Shown: positions 60,378 through 64,000 of the stretch, one piece after another
How the letters are laid out: each line of letters starts with the position of its first letter
Position numbering within the stretch: the first letter of the stretch is position 1
Source of the DNA: JAIVGZ01 sp964552205
GTDB taxonomy: Bacteria > Pseudomonadota > Gammaproteobacteria > Natronospirales > JAIVGZ01
Reading direction: 5' to 3'
Assembly (NCBI GenBank): GCA_964552205.1
Contig: CAZKFT010000005.1
Span: 23,105-87,104 of the forward strand
DNA: 64,000 bases
Notes under the pieces: model-generated
Databases searched by the model: none
The model's input: only the letters and a program-made list of their open reading frames with translations
What the model was told of the DNA's origin: nothing
Made by a program: the position numbers and the translations under genes

Positions 60378-62036
60378 TTGGAGAAGGTCTGGCTTAAGAG
60401 TTACCCGGAAGGGGTGCCCGCAGAGATAACCCTGGGCGCTGAGTCCACGCTGAAGCACGTCATCGACCAGAGCTGCAAAGAGTTCAAGGATCTCCCGGCT
60501 TTCTCGAATATGGGCAAGTCGCTCACCTTCGCCGACATCGACCAGAAGAGCCGTTACTTCGCAGCGTGGTTGCAGCAAGTCGCTGGTCTGCGCAAGGGCG
60601 ACCGCTTGGCCATCATGCTTCCCAACCTCCTGCAGTACCCCGTCGCGCTGTACGGTGCTCTGCGTTCCGGTGTGGTGGTGGTCAACGTCAATCCGCTCTA
60701 CACACCGCGGGAGCTGGAGCACCAACTCAACGACTCGGGCGCAACCGCCATCGTCATTCTCGAGAACTTCGCGCATACGCTGGAGAAGGTCATCGACAAG
60801 ACTGGCGTGAAGACGGTCATCACCACCGAAATTGCCGACATGCTTCCATCGCCAAAGCGGCAACTGATTAACTTCGTCGTGCGCCACGTCAAGAAGATGG
60901 TCCCGGCCTGGCACATCGAAGGCACGTTCTCGTTACGCAAGGTCATCAACGCTGGCAAGTGGCAGATGCTGGAGGAGGTCGATATCGCCCCGGAGGACAC
61001 GGCTTTCCTGCAATACACCGGTGGTACGACGGGGGTCTCCAAAGGCGCAGAGCTCACGCACCGCAACATGGTTGCCAACCTGGAGCAGGTAAAGGCCTGG
61101 TTCGGTACCAAGACGGTGGTCGGAGGCGAGGTCATCATCACTGCGCTTCCGCTGTATCACATCTTCTCGCTCACCTGTAATTGCCTGCAGTTCCTGAAGC
61201 TCGGCGGTTGCAATGTGCTCATCACCAATCCGCGTGACATGCCCGGGTTCGTGAAAGAGCTGGGCAAGCACAAGTTCACTGTCATCACGGGCGTGAACAC
61301 CCTTTTCAATGGACTGCTGCACACGCCAGGATTCGACAAGCTGGATTTCGGTTCGCTCAAATTGGCACTTGGCGGCGGTATGGCCGTGCAGCGTGCGGTG
61401 GCGGAGCATTGGAAGAAGGTCACCGGTATCCCGCTACTCGAAGGCTTTGGCCTGACAGAGACCTCTCCGGTCGCGACGGTGAACCCGCTGGACAATATGG
61501 ATTACACCGGTTCAATCGGGTTGCCCCTGCCGTCCACCGAGGTGTCGATACGCGATGAGGAAGGCAAGTCAGTCGCGATCGGTGAGGTGGGAGAAATCTG
61601 GATTCGTGGTCCGCAGGTCATGAAGGGCTACTGGAATCGCCCGGACGAGACTGAAAAGGTGCTGGTTGGCGACGGTTGGCTCAAGACCGGCGACATGGCC
61701 GAGATGGACGAGAAGGGCTATACCCGTATTGTTGATCGCAAGAAGGACATGATTCTGGTTTCGGGCTTCAATGTGTACCCGAATGAAATCGAGTCGGTCG
61801 CGGTCGAACACCCGGGCATTCTCGAGGCCGCAGCTGTTGGCGTGCCCGATGACAAGGCGGGAGAGGTGGTGAAGCTGTTCGTGGTACGCAAGGATAAGTC
61901 GCTGACCGCGGATCAGGTCATAGCGCACTGCCGCGAGAGTCTGACCGGCTACAAAGTGCCGAAACACGTGGAATTCCGTGACGAGCTCCCCAAAACCAAT
62001 GTAGGAAAAATCTTACGTCGCGCCCTCCGCGATTAG
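60378..62036 (+). CDS. fadD: Long-chain fatty acid--CoA ligase FadD
   Basis: A 552-residue AMP-forming acyl-CoA synthetase. YTGGTTGVSKGAELTHRN is the P-loop motif, GYGLTETSP-like FGLTETSPVAT and GDGWLKTGDMAEMDEKGYTRI are the following core motifs, and PKTNVGKILRRALRD ends the chain with the catalytic Lys region. It activates fatty acids for beta-oxidation with FadE, or for lipid synthesis. The start is chosen as TTG 60378 because the peptide MEKVWLKSYPEGVP aligns with the E. coli FadD opening, and GGGGG lies 7 bases upstream; an ATG at 60360 is the alternative. No terminator is evident downstream. Confidence 0.94.
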   Translation: MEKVWLKSYPEGVPAEITLGAESTLKHVIDQSCKEFKDLPAFSNMGKSLTFADIDQKSRYFAAWLQQVAGLRKGDRLAIMLPNLLQYPVALYGALRSGVVVVNVNPLYTPRELEHQLNDSGATAIVILENFAHTLEKVIDKTGVKTVITTEIADMLPSPKRQLINFVVRHVKKMVPAWHIEGTFSLRKVINAGKWQMLEEVDIAPEDTAFLQYTGGTTGVSKGAELTHRNMVANLEQVKAWFGTKTVVGGEVIITALPLYHIFSLTCNCLQFLKLGGCNVLITNPRDMPGFVKELGKHKFTVITGVNTLFNGLLHTPGFDKLDFGSLKLALGGGMAVQRAVAEHWKKVTGIPLLEGFGLTETSPVATVNPLDNMDYTGSIGLPLPSTEVSIRDEEGKSVAIGEVGEIWIRGPQVMKGYWNRPDETEKVLVGDGWLKTGDMAEMDEKGYTRIVDRKKDMILVSGFNVYPNEIESVAVEHPGILEAAAVGVPDDKAGEVVKLFVVRKDKSLTADQVIAHCRESLTGYKVPKHVEFRDELPKTNVGKILRRALRD

Positions 62037-62232
62037 GCGGCTTCCTCCGGGGTTGAACGCACCAGCTCGCGCCCTTCGCTGCGGCGCTCGCCTCCGGCGC
62101 TGCGGCAAGGACCTGTGCGCCGCCTACCGCGTTTGTGCCCTTCATGAGGTCCTACCGACTCCCGCTCAGGGCGCTCCTGGCACGCAACCCACTGCGGTCG
62201 CCGCTCCCACAGGTAGTGGGCCGCGCCTACGG
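62037..62232. other. Non-coding GC-rich spacer with a REP-like segment
   Basis: These 196 bp between convergent fadD and hemE are the longest gene-free stretch in the window. They hold imperfect GCTGCGGCGC/CTCCGGCGC repeats and, at 62191-62212, a sequence whose minus strand reads TGTGGGAGCGGCGACCGCAG. That resembles the repetitive extragenic elements common in Pseudomonas and Xanthomonas relatives. I see no reading frame with coding character and no T-tailed hairpin. Confidence 0.5.
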
Positions 62233-63291
62233 TCAGGTCTTGGAGAGGGAGTGTACCGCGTCGACGAGAACAGCGACCTTCTCGGGATCGATATGTTGAT
62301 GAATGCCATGGCCCAGGTTGAACACATGGCCCGGCCCCTTGCCATAACTGTCCAGCACCTTTTGCACCTCACGCCGGATGTCGTCTTCTCCCGCGTACAA
62401 CACCGACGGGTCCAGGTTGCCTTGTAGGGCAACGCGCTCGCCCACGCGACGGCGCGCATCACCGAGATCAGTTGTCCAATCCACACCCAAGGCATCAGCA
62501 CCAGTGTCCGCCATCGCATGTAACCACTGGCCGCCACCCTTGGTGAACAGGATGACCGGCACGCGCCGACCCTCGTGTTCGCGCTTGAGCCCGGCCACGA
62601 TGCGACGCATCGGTTCCAAAGACCACTCCTGGTAGTTCGCAGGTGACAGCACGCCGCCCCAAGTGTCGAAGATCATCAGCGCTTGTGCACCGGCTTCGAC
62701 CTGAGCATTCAGATAGCGGGTGACCGAGGTGACCAGCGTATCGAGCAAGGCGTGCATGGATGTCGGGTCTGAAAAGCCGAGCGCCTTGATCTTCGCGAAC
62801 TCGCGCGTGGACGCGCCCTCGACCATATAGGTCGCCAGCGTCCATGGACTTCCCGAAAAGCCGATGAGTGGGACGCGGCCATTCAGTTCTCGGCGGATGG
62901 TGCGCACCGCATCCATCACATAACGCAACTCGACCTCCGGGTCTGGAACGCCGAGCTTCAGGATCTCGCCGCGACTACGCAGGGGATGTTCGAACACCGG
63001 TCCTTCACCCTCGACGAACTTCAGGCCAAGCCCCATGGCATCCGGGATGGTGAGGATGTCCGAAAACAGGATGGCGGCATCCAGCGGGAAACGTGCCAGC
63101 GGTTGTAGCGTCACCTCGCAGGCCAGCTCGGGATTAGAGCACAGGTCCATGAAGCTCCCGGCCTTCGCGCGTGTGGCGCGATACTCCGGGAGATAACGCC
63201 CGGCTTGGCGCATGATCCAGACCGGCGTGCAGTCAACCGGCTCACGCGCGAGTGCGCGCAGGAATCGGTCGTTCTGAAGGGGTTCAGCCAC
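62233..63291 (-). CDS. hemE: Uroporphyrinogen decarboxylase HemE
   Basis: A 352-residue enzyme (E. coli HemE 354). The signatures RQAGRYLPEYRATRAK and FSGSPWTLATYMVEG are clear, as are IFDTWGGVLSP and VFNLGHGIHQHIDPEKV. It decarboxylates uroporphyrinogen III to coproporphyrinogen III in haem synthesis. The GTG at 63291 is chosen as the start because the protein then begins VAEPLQNDRFLRAL as in the family; the GTG lies inside the end of pyrF (8-bp overlap). A longer reading frame exists upstream but has no conserved residues. Confidence 0.95.
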   Translation of the reverse strand: MAEPLQNDRFLRALAREPVDCTPVWIMRQAGRYLPEYRATRAKAGSFMDLCSNPELACEVTLQPLARFPLDAAILFSDILTIPDAMGLGLKFVEGEGPVFEHPLRSRGEILKLGVPDPEVELRYVMDAVRTIRRELNGRVPLIGFSGSPWTLATYMVEGASTREFAKIKALGFSDPTSMHALLDTLVTSVTRYLNAQVEAGAQALMIFDTWGGVLSPANYQEWSLEPMRRIVAGLKREHEGRRVPVILFTKGGGQWLHAMADTGADALGVDWTTDLGDARRRVGERVALQGNLDPSVLYAGEDDIRREVQKVLDSYGKGPGHVFNLGHGIHQHIDPEKVAVLVDAVHSLSKT

Positions 63292-64000
63292 CGAATACTT
63301 CCGCGATGGTCGCTTGTATACCCTCGGCAGCGGCACGCGGGTCTGGCGCGTTCTTGATAGGGCGCCCCACGACGATGTGGTCGGCGCCACTTATGAAGGC
63401 TTGGTCCACAGTGACGACGCGTTTCTGATCGTCGGCGGGGCGGTTTTCTACCGGTCGGATACCGGGTGTGACGACAAACAACTTATCGCTGACTTCGCGG
63501 CGCAGCATCGGAACCTCGAGACCGGAGGACACGACGCCATCCACGCCCGCTTCAAGCGCGCGCCGCGCGCGGGAGATGACGAGCTGCTCGACATCGCAGG
63601 CGAAACCGAGGTCATCGAGGTCGCCCCGGTCTAGGCTGGTCAATGCTGTGACGGCCAGCACCTTGAGTTCGCCCTTTTCCGCAGCAGCAGCCTCCATCAT
63701 GGACTGATTGCCGTGGATGGTGGCGAAGGTTGCGCCGCGTTCACGCAGGCGGCGAATGGCCGCGGCGACGGTGGCGGGCACATCGAAGAACTTCAGATCC
63801 ACGAAAACCTTCTTGTCACGGGCAATCAGCCATTCCAGCAATTCGAAGTAGCCACCGGCCATGAAGAGCTCCATGCCGATTTTGTAGAAGGTGACCGAGT
63901 CGTCGAGGGTGGTGACGAGTGCGCGGGCCTCATCGGCATCCGGCACGTCTAGGGCAAAGATAAGGCGGTCTTTGACGGGGATGTTCTTGTTCGAGAGTTG
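63284..64000 (-). CDS. pyrF: Orotidine 5'-phosphate decarboxylase PyrF (start outside window)
   Basis: 239 codons are visible; the start lies just beyond position 64000. The visible N-terminus reads KNIPVKDRLIFALDVPDADE, so only a few residues are missing. The active-site strand KVFVDLKFFDVPATVAAAIR carries the D-x-K-x-x-D motif (Asp, Lys and Asp). The phosphate-binding loop is VTPGIRP and later IVVGRPI. It makes UMP from OMP in pyrimidine synthesis. The GTG at 63946 is internal and should not be taken as the start. It overlaps hemE by 8 bp downstream. Confidence 0.95.
   Translation of the reverse strand, partial: QLSNKNIPVKDRLIFALDVPDADEARALVTTLDDSVTFYKIGMELFMAGGYFELLEWLIARDKKVFVDLKFFDVPATVAAAIRRLRERGATFATIHGNQSMMEAAAAEKGELKVLAVTALTSLDRGDLDDLGFACDVEQLVISRARRALEAGVDGVVSSGLEVPMLRREVSDKLFVVTPGIRPVENRPADDQKRVVTVDQAFISGADHIVVGRPIKNAPDPRAAAEGIQATIAEVFGG

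Noticed and set aside
1..64000. tRNA, rRNA, riboswitches, insertion sequences or prophage
   Set aside because: I found no sequence with their features on reading both strands; weak structures may still be missed without covariance searches.

Overview
This window looks like a contig from a GC-rich gammaproteobacterium, probably near the Xanthomonadales/Nevskiales-type lineages. The support is a set of gammaproteobacterial-style genes: FadE, FadD, PurT, YajQ, the TesA/YbbA/YbbP-like block, and GspA/GspB. The run of exactly 100 Ns inside a peptidase gene suggests a draft or metagenome-derived scaffold. I see no tRNA, rRNA, CRISPR array, transposase, integrase or phage gene. The region is densely packed chromosomal DNA: neighbouring genes commonly share ATGA or TGATG junctions, convergent genes usually overlap at their 3' ends, and no intergenic stretch exceeds about 200 bases.

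Layout. (a) 1-11626, all on the minus strand: a truncated PLP transsulfuration-family enzyme, a TPR protein, an esterase, an M28 peptidase lipoprotein, an M14 carboxypeptidase broken by the gap, a DhaL/DegV (FakA-FakB-like) fusion, the GspB/GspA pair, a DUF4136 lipoprotein, an NADPH:quinone-type reductase, a DUF4399 protein and a CBS-domain protein. (b) 11664-19239: a GGDEF-EAL protein, FadE, malate dehydrogenase, a TPR-aspartyl/asparaginyl hydroxylase-like protein lacking one iron ligand, and a saccharopine-dehydrogenase-like reductase. (c) 19274-21877: a GntR/YtrA-type repressor with an ABC exporter, driven from a promoter that carries a clear inverted repeat, then a DUF3192 lipoprotein. (d) 21874-30728: YajQ, PurT, a Na/phosphate cotransporter, a Kef-type antiporter, two tandem amidohydrolases, a MAPEG protein and a thioesterase. 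(e) 30688-43615: an MFS permease, an M16 peptidase, a second M28 peptidase, PEP carboxylase, a PrcB-like lipoprotein, a 2-hydroxyacid dehydrogenase, small membrane proteins, a DCC protein, a repeat-tailed DUF3300 protein and a DUF502 protein. (f) 43626-52908: an exported WD40-caspase-EF-hand protein, divergent from a CPD photolyase, then an NTF2-like lipoprotein, an ABC permease/ATPase pair and a TesA-like esterase. (g) 52909-60346: a lipid-modification cluster (FAD oxidoreductase, DUF1365, cyclopropane-fatty-acid synthase, MFS permease, DUF3833 lipoprotein, SnoaL-like protein, SDR) with a MerR-type regulator that carries a CarH/LitR-style adenosylcobalamin-binding domain. (h) 60378-64000: FadD, HemE and the start-truncated PyrF.

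The most coherent system is (g). Two intergenic regions, upstream of the FAD-oxidoreductase operon and between the SDR and MerR genes, each contain two pairs of GTACA/GTAGA cores spaced exactly 11 bp apart. That is the spacing known for CarH operators. The MerR protein keeps the W-x9-EH and ExHxxG signatures of B12-dependent photoreceptors. I infer a light-responsive regulon for membrane fatty-acid modification. The photolyase about 4.4 kb upstream fits the theme but shows no such operator.

Other points of interest are the EF-hand-bearing caspase-like protein, the arginine in place of a metal histidine in the AspH-like protein, a degenerate second amidohydrolase, and the divergent TesA/YbbA-like genes whose start codons share bases. 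Peptidases, amidohydrolases, an esterase and GspAB suggest a lifestyle that includes degrading and importing peptides or other polymers (inference).
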